Source: Volvariella volvacea V23 (taxonomy: Eukaryota > Basidiomycota > Agaricomycetes > Agaricales > Pluteaceae). From it: DNA of 64,000 bases. This document shows positions 32,552 to 44,746 of the stretch, in pieces; positions within the stretch are counted from its first letter, which is position 1, and each line of letters begins with the position of its first letter. The notes beneath the pieces are model-generated. The model was not told where the DNA came from. It ran no database searches and saw only the letters and a list, made by a program, of their open reading frames with translations. The stretch is taken from positions 1,048,624 through 1,112,623 of the forward strand of contig KB722740.1 in assembly GCA_000349905.1 (NCBI GenBank). The letters run 5' to 3'. The position numbers and the translations under genes are program-made.

Positions 32552-35500
32552 TGAGGGTATCCCCCAAGTCACGATTAGTGGTATTAGTATTAGTTGTAAT
32601 GCGTTTTTCATGTCCAGTCTACGATGACTCCAAACGTCTGTCCGGATTCCCCCTTTTTTTGTTTAGTTTTTTTTCTGCGCTTACTATCGATAAACAAGTA
32701 ATTCAAATAGCATTTGTGATGACGACAGATCCGGATATGGGTTCTTGAGATCTTTCGACGGATCTGAGTGAATTTTCGTTTTTGAGTTTGAATTGGGCGG
32801 ATGTGTGAATGGTAGCAGCCTATCTGAGCACGGTCGCAATGGGCGGATCTGTGGCGGAAGGCTTCGTGTCGCCGGAGTGTGGTTCCCTGATTGAATTGAA
32901 TGAATGAATAATGGGCGGGGGATCACATGGACTTCGGGAACTACCCGCCGAAGGAAGTAGGCTTCTCCAGTTTAATGCACCGACGGTGGAGTTGGAGGTG
33001 TACTCCGAGTTGAGTTGATTTGGGAGCTACATTTCGTTCAAGCCCCGTGCGTTTCGGAATTACGAACAGAGTTTGCAGAGTCCAGATCTAAAACGATTTC
33101 AAGTCATCCACGTCGCAAGGCTCGAGTTTGAGAAACCACACAAAAGTGCTGAACAGAACAAATGCAGCCATCTGCAGCCATATCCAATAACCCGCGTCAA
33201 CGCAATCCCGACTGCCCCCACCTGATGGTCCTAATCTTGCATCGAGGGGCCCCGCAACGCCCCGCTTACGTTTGCGGGGTTGGATGATCGCCAGGTGGGG
33301 AGGCGAGTCCGGTATATTTTCAGCGCGCCCTGTCTCCTGTAGCTCACCAAGCCGGCCAATAGTGGACCGCGGAATTGTATTGGATTTCAAAATCGTATCG
33401 GTGATCAATTGGTGCGGGGCATTGTTGATCCTCTGGACCCACCTAAGATACTGCGAGTACGTCCAAGTTTATCATTTTGTTTGAGCTGTCGCTATTATGA
33501 GGAATAAAGTGAAAGCGAAGGGAATACACGAGACTAGACCGTTTACGCCTCCTAGTTCTGTGTGCAAATCCTGTTGACAGGTTTATACCCGTCATTAACA
33601 CCTAGCGCATGACCACGACGCCGTCCACGGTCACGGTGAGAGACCGTTTGAAAAAGACGCGCACAAGAGTCGCGGTGGAACAGCACCGCCATCAAGTCGA
33701 GATATTCACACAGCCCCTCGCGGGTGACCTACAGCACGCAGTGCAGACATGGTGCATAATACATGGTGCCCGGGCCAGTGCTGTCCTTGCAGTAGTACAA
33801 AAGACATTCTATACGCTCCTTCGCCGAGTTTCCCTACTTCCTTCGAGCCTCATGTTCTCCAGCGTGTCTCGCCGGGAGAAGAAGCTCCAACGAAGCAGTT
33901 CCGAACGCCAATAGAATCGTAGGATGAGAGTGTGTTCTCAAACTCCCCAGCTAAATCTGATTTCTGGGCGCATATGGGATGCGCTGTTGGCCTTGTGCCA
34001 CAAAGTGGACCTTTACTGTTTCCGAATATACGAAGCTAAGCGATAAAGGGTCAAATGAAAATATACAGAGAAGCCCCAAATCGAGTTACAGTCCCGTATT
34101 AATCCCCTTGAGCACCCTTCCAAGAAGAGCAGTCGAATATCCTACTTCCAATGACGTTGCTGATAAATCTCGCCTTCGTCGGGCACGTAAACGAGGACCC
34201 TAACCCACCCAACTGAGCGTCCAGGGTAAGATCACCTGCAGAAACCCATTACTCAACATGGGCAAAATGCACCAAACAGGCAGGAAAACGGACCCGTGTA
34301 GGGACGAACGGGTTGACAGTTTTGTACCACATACGAAGTTTCCGTGAGAACCCCTGTGTGCAGAGCCCCAAGGGTTTACCGCAGAAGGCGCGGTTCTAGC
34401 AGATATACCACCAACACGTGTGCGAGCTAGGGGACGGTTTTGGACGTGGGTGGGTTAATATAATGTGAAAGGTCTACCCGTGGTGATAGGTGCCGGGGAT
34501 AGAGAAGCCCCGGCAAGTGCCAAAGTCCCATTAGAGCTTAGAGCATTGGGTGTTGACGTGGGATATGCACCCCTTTGCTTTGGTGCCCTTCAATGTTATT
34601 CTCTGAATGCGCGATATTAAGCCGGTAATGAGAAATACAGTGGGTCATATGAGTGGTGGTATACATACAGGGGATAGCGTGGGCGCTCGGCTTGAGACAC
34701 TAAAAGGGAAACTCAAGCCCTATGTGACACTCTCGTGTCATACGTCCAAGTACAAGTCTTCCAAAGACATGTTGTGAGGAGGCTTGTGGACAACAAAGGA
34801 CGAGTTGACAAGACCAAAACGTGTAGAGAACCCGATATGCCCGCGTTCCAGCCGAGAAGATGGTTGAGGGTGATTTCGCTGATAATTGATTGCCATCAAG
34901 GGGGCTGCGGAGGGTAACGCGTGGACCCATCAGTGATCTATTTGAGCAAAGCTGACTCGATTAGATTTGGATTCAGAAATAGAACAAAACAACGTACGCG
35001 ATTGTGCAACCGAGAAAACACGTCAGTCGACCAAGAGGAAGTCTACATGCAAACGTGTCAATTAGGGTGTCGAGAAAGGCTGCGCGAGGAGAGATATACT
35101 TGGAGAATCGTCCCCGCAGCCTCCGGTGAGTATGGGGGTGGCTGTGACGTGACCAGAATCAAGCCACATCACCGGCATCGACCTTGATGAGTCCACGGGC
35201 GCTCGAGTGCCGCGCGCATGAGCGCGTTTGTTCCGCTGTCGTTGCTAAAACTGAATTGGAGATGCCGAGGCTCGCCAGCAACCGCGTCTGTGTCAGCTCG
35301 GTTCAAGTTTTGAGGGTGTTGGTGTGGTCGTGTGTTGGAGAAGAGGCTTGGATGGTTGAATGACGTTTGGCCAAGTTAGCACGGCATTTGCACGATGCAC
35401 ACTGTGCAGTCTTGGTAATAATCAGCGCTCGGCCCAAGGGCTGTTTGGCACTCCAAAGGCCGTGCAGGACTTGGTTCGAGAAGCAGGGAGAGAAGGGTTG

Positions 35501-35882
35501 CAGAGTTGGAGGTGAAATGTCGGGTTAAAGGAACCAGACTATTTCTGGTCGTAAAGATGGTCGGGCGGTGGGGGTAATTGGAATCTTGGATCATTGATCC
35601 AGGCAGGGTCGTGTAGCTAATGACGATGATACTACGGATATAATAGCCTCCCCAAAGACCCTCCTATGGCTGCCAAGGGGTGCCTCGTATTCATACCACA
35701 CAGACCAGAGCTCAGGACCCTTCATTCTCCCAAATCTTTTCCTCCATCTTAATATCTCATTCTTGTCCCCGTCTCGAGGCCCTGCGGCGAGGTCCACACG
35801 AGCCTCAACACCACTCGACCTCCCCTCGCCCTCACCCACCCCCCATTTCGCCCTCCTACCTCCAACACCCAAGCTCGCCCAA
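32552..35882. other. Longest gene-free stretch (3.3 kb)
   Basis: Upstream of the phospholipase C gene. Read on both strands; open frames here (for example 33609-33914) lack family signatures, splice structure or a sensible context. Could hold an unrecognised non-coding or lineage-specific gene, or a long regulatory region. Confidence 0.4.
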
Positions 35883-38800
35883 ATGTCCAACCCTCCTTCG
35901 GAACCAAGCCCATGGACGCTCCAGCGTGCAACCAATATACTGACGAGCAAAGGCAAGCCCATCAAAGAGCTAGCAGTCCTTCTCAATGAATCCAGTACCA
36001 ACAGCTCCAAGAAGGCGCCCAAGAAGCCATCACGTCACACCTCGACGACCACAGCTCCCACCATAGATGACAAGTTTGTCGACGACAACACCAGCAGCAA
36101 CCTCGAAGCCTCGTCTTCCAGTGTCGATGGCACAACTCCTCTGAGCGAAGTTCCCACCGAAGACGACAGTGCATCGTCGGTCCATGCGACGCCGAAGAAG
36201 CTCAAGCGGAGCAGTCTGGGCGCCTCGATTAGACGGAAGCTGAACGCGGTGGGGCTGAACCTGGGAGGAAAAGGGAGCAAGAGCCTGCACGACCAGCAAC
36301 CGGCGGCGTTGATTCGTCCACGATCACCATCGGCCGCCGCTCCCACAGCCACCGCCCACCCTTCCTCTGACCCGGCTAGTCTCAACGGCGGACTCGGGAT
36401 TCCAAACGTCGTTGGAGGCAAAGGACATGCGCGATCGCGCACAGAAAGCGTCATCCCGTCGCCAACAATAGCCTCCGCGTCCGCCGCCACAGATGCCGCG
36501 CGCACACCAATTGTTTCTCTTCCCATTCCACCCAACACCCATCCCTTGCCTTCAAGTTTCTCAAGCTCCGTCGCCAATCCAAAGTTGAAAGTAAACACCG
36601 ACTTGGCTCGAGATAAGGACGTAATGCAAGCGTCCGAACGACGTCAACGCGACCCAAGTTCCGGGATAGCCGCGCCTTCGCCCCCCGCCCCCAACCCTGC
36701 CTCTTCATCCTCGCTTAACCGTCCAACGTCCACCTCGAACCAGCCTCGCAGTGGCAAGGCTAGTCTCGACGTCAGCGAGGACGCGAGCGACGGTATCCAG
36801 CATGGAGAGGTCACGGTTCCACACGAACTGCAAGTCGGCGTGGTCATGACCCGCATTTCGGCCAAGAACCAGAAACAGCTGGTGTTTCGCATCGACCCGG
36901 ACCAAGGGCAGATCGTATGGGAGTCGAAGAAGCGGAAAATAAGTGAGTGTCATCTGTGTATTCTCTTGGCCCCAAGTCCCCACCCGCCGCCCGTCCCGCT
37001 GCTTTGATCGTTGACTGACTTTGGTTTTAACCTCTACATATGTACCTCCACCCACTCCATCCCATCACCCTCCCATGCTGTCCACTCGACTGCGGGACGC
37101 AATTGTTACTCCTGATGCCGCCGGTGTGGCCCCATCGCCCGCTTAACTCCTAGTCCCCATCGAGACCGTCAAGGAGATCCGATCAGGCAGCGACGCGCGA
37201 TACTACCGCGAGCAGTTCCAGCTCTCGCCCATCTACGAGCCGCGCTGGCTCTCCCTCATCTACGTCGTCAACCAGAGCAACTACAAGTCTCTGCACCTCG
37301 TGGCGCCCACGAGAGAGCTGTTCGCTCTCTGGGACTCGACGCTGAAGAAGATGTTTGCTGTGCGACAGGAGCTGATGAGCGGGATTGGGCATTATGAGAT
37401 GAGGGAGATGATGTGGGAGAAGCTTTATTGGAAGAGCTCGACCACGGACGATGATGGGATCGGGAGGAAAGACAGTGTTGGCGCGGGGAGTAGTGGTGAT
37501 GTCTCTGCGCAGCCAGAGGGCCGGTTGACGTTTGAGGAGGTCGAGAAGCTGTGTCGACGGTTGAATATTAATTCGAGCGTGGAGGACTTACGGAGGTGGT
37601 TCACCGTATGCTGCGATTTCGTCATCTATTGTGAGCTCGTGTTAATGACTTTACAGCAATCCGATACGAAGAAGCGGGGTTACCTCGATTTTGAGGATTT
37701 CCGCAAGTTTGTAAAGTGCCTCAAGACACGGCCGGAGATCAACAGGCTGCATAAGAAGCTGATCAAGGAGTACGGGGGCTCTGCGAGCACGTCCAACTCT
37801 GCGACTTCAGCTACTGACAACACCAACCCAGGCGTTTTTAATTTCAATGTCTTTGAGAGATTTATGAAGGAATGCCAGAAGGTACGTTGTGCATCCACTT
37901 CATCGAACACCATCGCTGATGTTATACCACAGTCCACACTCAGCACCGAAGAACTAGAGACCTTGTTCAACTCATATTCTGCCGAACTACCAATACCGCT
38001 ATCGCCCTCGATATCGAGATCAACAACGACAGGATCGCAGCTACAACCATCGCCGCCAACACCCGTTACTAATACCCAAGATGAATCAACTCTGTACCAA
38101 TATCAGCAACGTAATAATATTCCCCCAACATCTATACCCACACAGCCATCGCCCCTTGCTTCGTCATCCAACGCCATCGCCACTCCACCATCCGCGCAGC
38201 CAGTGGACCAGCCTACGCAAACCGCCCAAGTCTCCCAGGTTGCCCTTCCTGCTCCGCAAACACAACGAATCATGACGGTCGAGAACTTCACCTCGTTCCT
38301 GATGTCGGCCAACAACCCTGCGCTGTCGCCTCAAGATCGGAAGGTTTGGCAGGACATGACGAGACCGTTATGTGATTATTACATCTCGTCATCACATAAC
38401 ACGTACCTTGTCGGACACCAACTCGTCGGTGAAAGCACCGTGGAAGGTTACATTAGGGCCTTGCTAAGAAGCTGCCGAAGTGTTGAAGGTACGTTCTCTT
38501 CGTTGCTTTATAATATCCATCCAATATGCTCACACCCGCTCCTTTAGTCGACATCTTCGACGGTGACGTCGAACCCGTCATCTTCCACGGCAAAACTCTC
38601 ACCACCAAAGTCTCCCTGCGCGAAGTCTGCCAAGCAATCCAAAAATACGGCTTCATCACGTCCCCATATCCCATTATAATCTCGGCCGAGGTGCACTGTG
38701 GACTGCAGCAACAGACGATGATCGCGAACATTGCAAAGGAGGTCTTTGGAGAGAGCTTGATCCAGGCGCCGTTGGAGGGGAGGAAGAAGATTGAGGTTTT

Positions 38801-41310
38801 GCCGAGTCCGGAGGAGTTGAAGGGCAAGATTATGTTCAAGGTTGGCGCTTTGGTGCTTTCCGATGAGGTCCTGCTGATGTTGTGTTCTTGTGTTTAGACC
38901 AAGAACCTCTTTATCTCCCGGTCGGGACGAGAGTCGTCGTGGGACGGTGATAGCTCAACCACGACGGAGGCTTCGTCGTCGGCTTCGGAATCTGAAGGCG
39001 CGCTGCAAGAGTTGCAAGATTGGGTTTATAGACGTCGAGGCTCAGAGGCCAAGAAAGGTCCGCCTCCTTGTTCTTGTGTAATAGGACGATGGCTAACAGA
39101 GAACACCTTTTTTAGACAAAGAGGAGTCAAGGTCGTTTTCGGCTGCTATCGTTGAGCGCGTTCAAAGCATCAGAAAGCGAAAGCAGACTCCAAGCAACGC
39201 TGCCCCACCGACGCCCTCAAAAACTCCAAACAAGGCTACTTCCCCTTCGCCTTCACCACCCCCCGCTTCCGTCCCCCCTAACCCATCTCTGACTACTGTG
39301 CTAACTTTGGCTCAACCCGAAACAACGGGGACACTACACCCCTCACCTGCGGCACACCAGGGTCCCATCCACGATGCCTCACCGTCAAACGCACACACCC
39401 GCAGTCGGTCTAGCAGCAGCGTAGGTGCTGCCGCTGCCAGTCTTATCCAAAAGGCGATTCCGAGTTCGATCAAGCCGCGGCCGTCGAAACCTCCTTCCCA
39501 ATCGGAACCGTCGCAAAAGCGGAATTCGGCGATTGCTAGCCCACCCAAGGCGGGAAGTATCATCGTTCCCCCGACTGCGAGACCGGAGGCGCCATCTGTA
39601 CCGTCTACTCCAGCTGTAGGGCCTAGCTCCCCTGCTGCTGTGTCGCCGACGATGACAACTATGGCAACGCCGACGACCTCTACGCCGACCACTGTTATTC
39701 CATCGTCTTCAGGGCAGGTAGGGTTCCCACCCGTCCGTACCGCGAGCACCAAGCCGCCGAAGATGTCGCTTGAGCTGTTAACGCTGCTCGTTTACACCGT
39801 TGGCGTCAAGTTCCGCGGGATCAACAAGAAAGAGGAGTACGCCACGGAGCATATGTTTTCGTTGTCGGAGACGAGTGCCAACAAGCTGATCAAGTCGAGC
39901 TATGTCGTTGAAGCTGGCTCGGCAGGCGTGGAAGATGGAAGTGGAGGTGAACAGTCGAGTGTGGGCGGTAATATTGTCGAACGGAAGAGCAGTGGGAGTG
40001 GTGATTCCATCTCGACTGCATCGGCAGGAAAGCTGGTTATGGGTGGTGGATCTGGGATGTTGGACCTGATCAAGCATAATCGGACTCATTTGACGAGGAT
40101 ATATCCAAAGGGGACGAGGGTCAGTTCGACGAACTATGAGCCTCATAGGCATTGGAGCGCCGGTTCGCAGCTCGTTGCGATTAATTGGCAGACATTTGGT
40201 CAGTAGCATCGGAATTTCGTCAACAACCGGCTTTTGCTGACCTTGTTCTAGACTTGGGCTACATGCTCAACCATGCCATGTTCCAGCGAAACGGCCGGTC
40301 GGGCTACGTCCTCAAACCACCTGCACTAAGCAGCACCGGCTCGAAAGAGATGCTCACCAAACGAACAAGACATATCCTCCATGTTCGGGTCATTTCAGCC
40401 CAACAACTACCCAAGATGAAAGACTCCTCCGGTCGAGAGACAGAGAAGGGCGGCAGCGCCGATCCATTTGTGGAAGTCTCGCTCTTCGTCCCTGATTGGG
40501 CTAACCCTAGTGGGAAAGCGAAGAAGAGCGGTGGAGGGAGTAGAGTCAATGTGGGAAGGGTTAGAGGCAGTAGTTTCGTGGGCGGAAACACCGATGCATC
40601 AGGTATCAAAAACAGATCTAAACAGGCGGTCGCAGGTGGTGCGAAGGAAAGAGTCGGGAGCACGGATTCTTGGGTAGATTTGGGTGCCGAAAACAGCTCG
40701 ATATCCCGGCAATTGCACGAGTCTGGCGTCCTGACTGCCTCGCCCTCCAATACGCTCTCAGTCCCAGCAGCTCCGACATCCTCGTCATCGCCACCCGTGA
40801 AATCGATTCTGGGGAACGAGCACTTTGTTGTATCGCCATCATCGACGTTAGCCCCTATTTCGTCCGCGCTGTATCCCACAGGAAATGCTGCCCCCAACGG
40901 GGCCCCGTTGCTCCCTGCTACAAACCCGGCTATGGAGGGCACGGTGATTCCGGGCAAGACGACCTCGCTTAGGACATCGGCGGTGAAGAACAACGGATTC
41001 AACCCCGTTTGGGAGGAGGATCTGAGATTGCCCTTCGAAGTCGTCGGCGATATGAAGGAATTGGTGTTCGTCAAGTTTACGGTCAGACAAAAGGAGAACA
41101 GTGAAAGTGAAGAAGCGCTCGCCGTATATTGCATCTCGTTGGCCTCGCTTCAGATGGGTAAGTATTGTTCGTTATCTAGTCGATTTGTGTCCAGTACTCA
41201 CTGAGGACGCGTTAGGCTATCGACACCTCCCGCTGCATGATGCACAGCTGTCGCAATACCTCTTTTCGACACTCTTTGTCCGCATTAACGTCCAAGATCT
41301 TGATATCTAA
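35883..41310 (+). CDS. Phosphoinositide-specific phospholipase C (delta-like)
   Basis: Hydrolyses PIP2 to diacylglycerol and IP3 in Ca2+ signalling. Nine exons (35883-36942, 37154-37605, 37657-37881, 37933-38488, 38548-38840, 38898-39057, 39116-40198, 40252-41157, 41216-41310) give 1609 residues. Order: long Ser/Pro-rich disordered N-terminus; PH domain at about 320-430 ([22 protein letters not shown]); EF-hand-like region at about 460-580 ([14 protein letters not shown]); catalytic X box with His734 (SSSHNTY) and His778 (IFHGKTL), VEVDIFDGD Ca2+-site and SAEVHCG; a disordered X-Y linker of roughly 260 residues; Y box from about 1130; C2 domain at about 1320-1600. Exon 1 is chosen from ATG 35883 (upstream frame lacks an ATG). 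Catalytic residues intact, so presumably active. Confidence 0.93.
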
Positions 41311-41859
41311 GGGGATGTTTGGCGAGCTGCCTGTTGGTGTGCTTTGCATTGAATGGGTTTGATACCTGTATGCATCGTGCACCCGACATTCTCTCCACTC
41401 TATCCCATATCCTTATCAATTGAGCTATCCCTTATGTCAGCTTCCGACCTTGGACTTACGCCATTTGACACTTCTCTCTTTCTGAATACGGCCAGCCAGT
41501 ATACATTTGTAACATTACTTTACAACACTAGATAGCTATTTCGCGCGTATATACTTATTAAAATATTCTCATTAACATCCCATCCAATGTCGCAATGCTT
41601 TGTAGGTTAGAAGCTCGTGTAACTTAGAGTGTACGTTATGTCTATGCGAATTCTCTGACATGCGCACGAGTGCAGGGCCTATTGAAGTACAGTCACTGCT
41701 ATCAACTCGTACATTGTAAGGAGAGAATGTACCGGTCAATTGAGTGGATAACTCAACTTTGCGCAATCTACCTCGGCCTTTCAGGAACGTGATGACCAAG
41801 GCATTGCTCCTCATATGACTAATAATATGACGATGGAAGGAAGAGCTAAATAATGGATA
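41311..41859. other. Intergenic upstream of MT9
   Basis: Phospholipase C 3' region and distal MT9 promoter; nothing else seen. Confidence 0.4.
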
Positions 41860-41965
41860 ACCAATCACATTCCGTACCGAGGTCGCATAATTGCCTCAAG
41901 GATTCAGGGTAAAGATATGGAATGCTTATCATTTGAAATTTGTGGAGTCGGGGCACCGTATATAA
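41860..41965 (+). promoter_or_regulatory. MT9 promoter module
   Basis: ACCAATCA at 41860-41867 (preceded by TAAATAATGGATA as in MT5 and MT6), GTCGCATAATTGCCTCA at 41882-41898 and TATAAA at 41960-41965. The module is preserved 30 kb away from the main array. Confidence 0.65.
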
Positions 41966-42042
41966 AGGGGAATTTCCGTCCATTTTCGCAAATCAAGCCC
42001 ACCACCATCCCAGCCGACATAGTTCAGACGCAAAGCAACACC

Positions 42043-42259
42043 ATGGTCTCTGTAGGTCCTTTACCTCTCTGTCGGCGGCACTTTCTAACGCCCCGCCTTT
42101 CATTCATAGGACGTCGAGAACCCAATCAACCTCCACTGCGGTAACTCTTCCTGCGAGTGCGGCGCTGGGTAAGTTCTTGCTGCCAGTGAAGCGTTGCGTC
42201 AATTTGATGCTAGCCCCCTCTCCAGTTGCCAATGCAAGCCTGGCCAGTGCAAGTGCTGA
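42043..42259 (+). CDS. MT9: short metallothionein, 7 Cys
   Basis: Exons 42043-42051 (ATG GTC TCT), 42110-42168 and 42226-42259 encode 33 residues starting MVSDVENPINLHCG and ending GQCKC, with seven Cys in C-x4-C-x-C-x3-C-x-C-x4-C-x-C. Same intron positions and phases as the others. It stops with TGA where all others use TAA. It stands alone between phospholipase C and an F-box gene, yet keeps the full promoter module, so it is probably co-regulated with the array. Predicted cytosolic metal chelator. Confidence 0.88.
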
Positions 42260-42663
42260 GCACCTCATCTATAAACGCTTTACGGCAGAGCGATGGCTCA
42301 TAGTTGTCCGTGATGGCGTGCCAATGACTACTATATTGTATTACCTCTGCTTTCACCCCATTTCTGCATCCACTACATACTTGTATTCCCCCTCATACCT
42401 GTACTAAGCCTACATGCTATGTCGACTCCATGAGCAAGTTCCACGTGAAAGTCAACCCTGGCAGGGTACGGCATATCATTTTCCCACCACCCGAAGCACA
42501 ACCATGGCAATTCACGTTGTGCATAGCCTGTCCCAACGCCCGTGTAGCCCGTGCCTTCACCTTTTGCGCTGATCTCATCGGGTATTAGGGCTGTTGGTAC
42601 GGCAATGAGGCGTAGCCAAAGTTCTGATATAATGGCCTCCTCTCTAACTCCTTCATCACTACT
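42260..42663. other. Intergenic
   Basis: About 400 bases between MT9 and the next F-box gene; nothing recognised. Confidence 0.4.
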
Positions 42664-44353
42664 ATGACTCCTCTTCGCATTGTGTCAGCAGCGTCTTTCG
42701 AAAACTGTCCCGCTGACATTGTTACTATCGTCGCTTTCTACACTGAAATCAAGACACTCCTGGACCTTCGTCTCGTTTCACGAGCTCTCCATGACTTGAT
42801 CTCTCCGATTGTGCTACGCGCCATCAAGACACCGTTTCCCTGGACATTTTCAAACTGGCATGAGGGTAAGCCAGAGACCGCCACGACAGAGAAGGATGAC
42901 CGACTTTTAGGTAAGGGACCCAAATTTTCAGCATCGTTAGACGGAGTTGACTTTAATCTCAGACTTCGGATTCAGTAATCTGTACGCGTACTCTCAGGTT
43001 CTTACTGTGCGTGTTGGTCCCTTTTACGAAGTCGATATGAAGTCGCTGCCGACTCTCTTGGGCACTATGTCAAAGTTACGGTCCTTGCGGTCATTGAATA
43101 TTCAATGGTACATGTGGGAGGGCGACGAAAATGTTCCCGTCACTTCTACTGTCCTGGATATACTAGGGAGAATCATATCCTCGGTATTAAGGGCCAGTGG
43201 CGGAGTATTAGAGGACCTGAGCCTATACCCCCACGGACAGGGAACGATTTATGGTCAACACTCCTTTCCGTCTGAGCTGCTTCAGGTTCGGGGGTTGAAG
43301 AAGCTACGATTTGTGTACGATAACCAGGGCTGGGATTGCGATAGTCGTCGGAGGGGTCAAAACCACAGAGACCGGATCGAAGCAAATTCACAGCTCCAAG
43401 ACGTTGACCCTAACCCGTCTTGCCTACCCCCTCTTAGCAAAGAGCGCGTTCGGGAAATTATAGCGAATAACCCTGATATTCAAGAATTGACTGTCATCCA
43501 AGGCTGCGCCATGAATTACGTCCAACCTGCGGATTTGCTCCTAGATAATCTCAAACTGGAATACTTGGACGTTCAAGGGGTTTGTTTCCCACTGTCTTCC
43601 CTCTCGTCACCTCAAAATGCCTTTCGTAAACTTACCCACCTAAAAGTGGGCACACCCATGTCGGACATCAGCCTTGACAATCTCTGGGCAATTCTTCTTC
43701 ATGCAGGAATCAAGACGTTGACCACTCTCGAAACATCGCAAGTCTCTTCATCTTTCATCTCCTTCCTCTCCTCCTTTTCTGGCCTCACCAGACTTTCTCT
43801 CAATCGTCTCGAACTCAATAACGAAACTCCCATGTCAAAATTGGCGCAGGATTTCTTCACAACGGGACTGTATCCACACTCGGCCACCTTGCGATACCTA
43901 TCTATTGACTTCGAGTCTAATGTGGATAGCGTCACAGGGTGGTTCTATACCCCATCGTGGATCCCATATCTATCTCGATTAACAGCTTTGGAAGCTCTAG
44001 GCGTCCACACTCGCCAAGCTACCGATGATTTTGATCTGATGAAGGAGGATGGGATTGCCCGACATCAAGAGGTCTTGGGTGGCGTCGGCAAAGCATTTGG
44101 AAGGGCCGGAACCTCTCATTTACGCTCGCTGAAAATTCACTATCCTCAGAAGACACACGGATGCGAAATGAGTCATGTTCGTTGGCTATGGAGTGTTCAA
44201 GAGTTTTTGCACGAGAGCGTTGTGAATAAATTGAAAGTCTCAGATGTTATGCCAGAGACCTTGATTTTGGAGAGTGGGACGTACAGTGCAGTCAAGGGGG
44301 AGCACGCGTTAAGGACGTATGAGCGCGTCAGCGAATATATTGTACTGGAATAA
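42664..44353 (+). CDS. F-box protein, tandem family member A
   Basis: Two exons, 42664-42910 and 42963-44353, encode 545 residues. Residues about 14-60 (CPADIVTIVAFYTEIKTLL ... LRLVSRALHDLISPIVLR) form an F-box-like domain; the rest is leucine-rich with LEYLDVQGVCFP and a conserved end (ETLILESGTYSA). Related to the two genes downstream (46498 and 48305), with the same sequence landmarks in the same order. Likely SCF substrate adaptor; substrate unknown. Confidence 0.78.
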
Positions 44354-44746
44354 CTTAGACTATAATTTATTGGAATTCTTTGTCATATTCTATCTCGCAT
44401 TGAGCTCATGTCAGTACTTTGCTCTCTCATCAGAAGTTCATGCTCGTAGGTGTGTATGCCCACTCTGAGAGTGTACAAGGGAGTCTATGGAGAAATCAAG
44501 ATAGTGACTATGTAATTGAACCTCTCCTTTTAATGCACCTTCGAAACGACCAAGGATTAGGCATGGTCGATTCGAGTGAAGTACCCCACCCGTGAATCAT
44601 ACTACGCCTATGCCAATATATAAACCACTCAAAGCTAGACCCCGATGCAAATTGAGTATTATTACAAATACTATACAGATACCCGACAACGACGACTACA
44701 GAGGAGCGGTGACGACAATTGGATACAATCTAATAAAAAATCAAGG
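44354..44746. other. Intergenic, convergent 3' ends
   Basis: Roughly 390 bases; nothing recognised. Confidence 0.4.

Noticed and set aside
33609..33914. 101-codon frame in the 3.3-kb gene-free stretch
   Set aside because: Basic low-information sequence without motif, TATA or splice context; cannot be supported.
39312..41134. Long open frames antisense to the phospholipase C gene
   Set aside because: Mirror images of GC-rich, biased codons in a clear coding exon; the plus-strand protein has intact domains.
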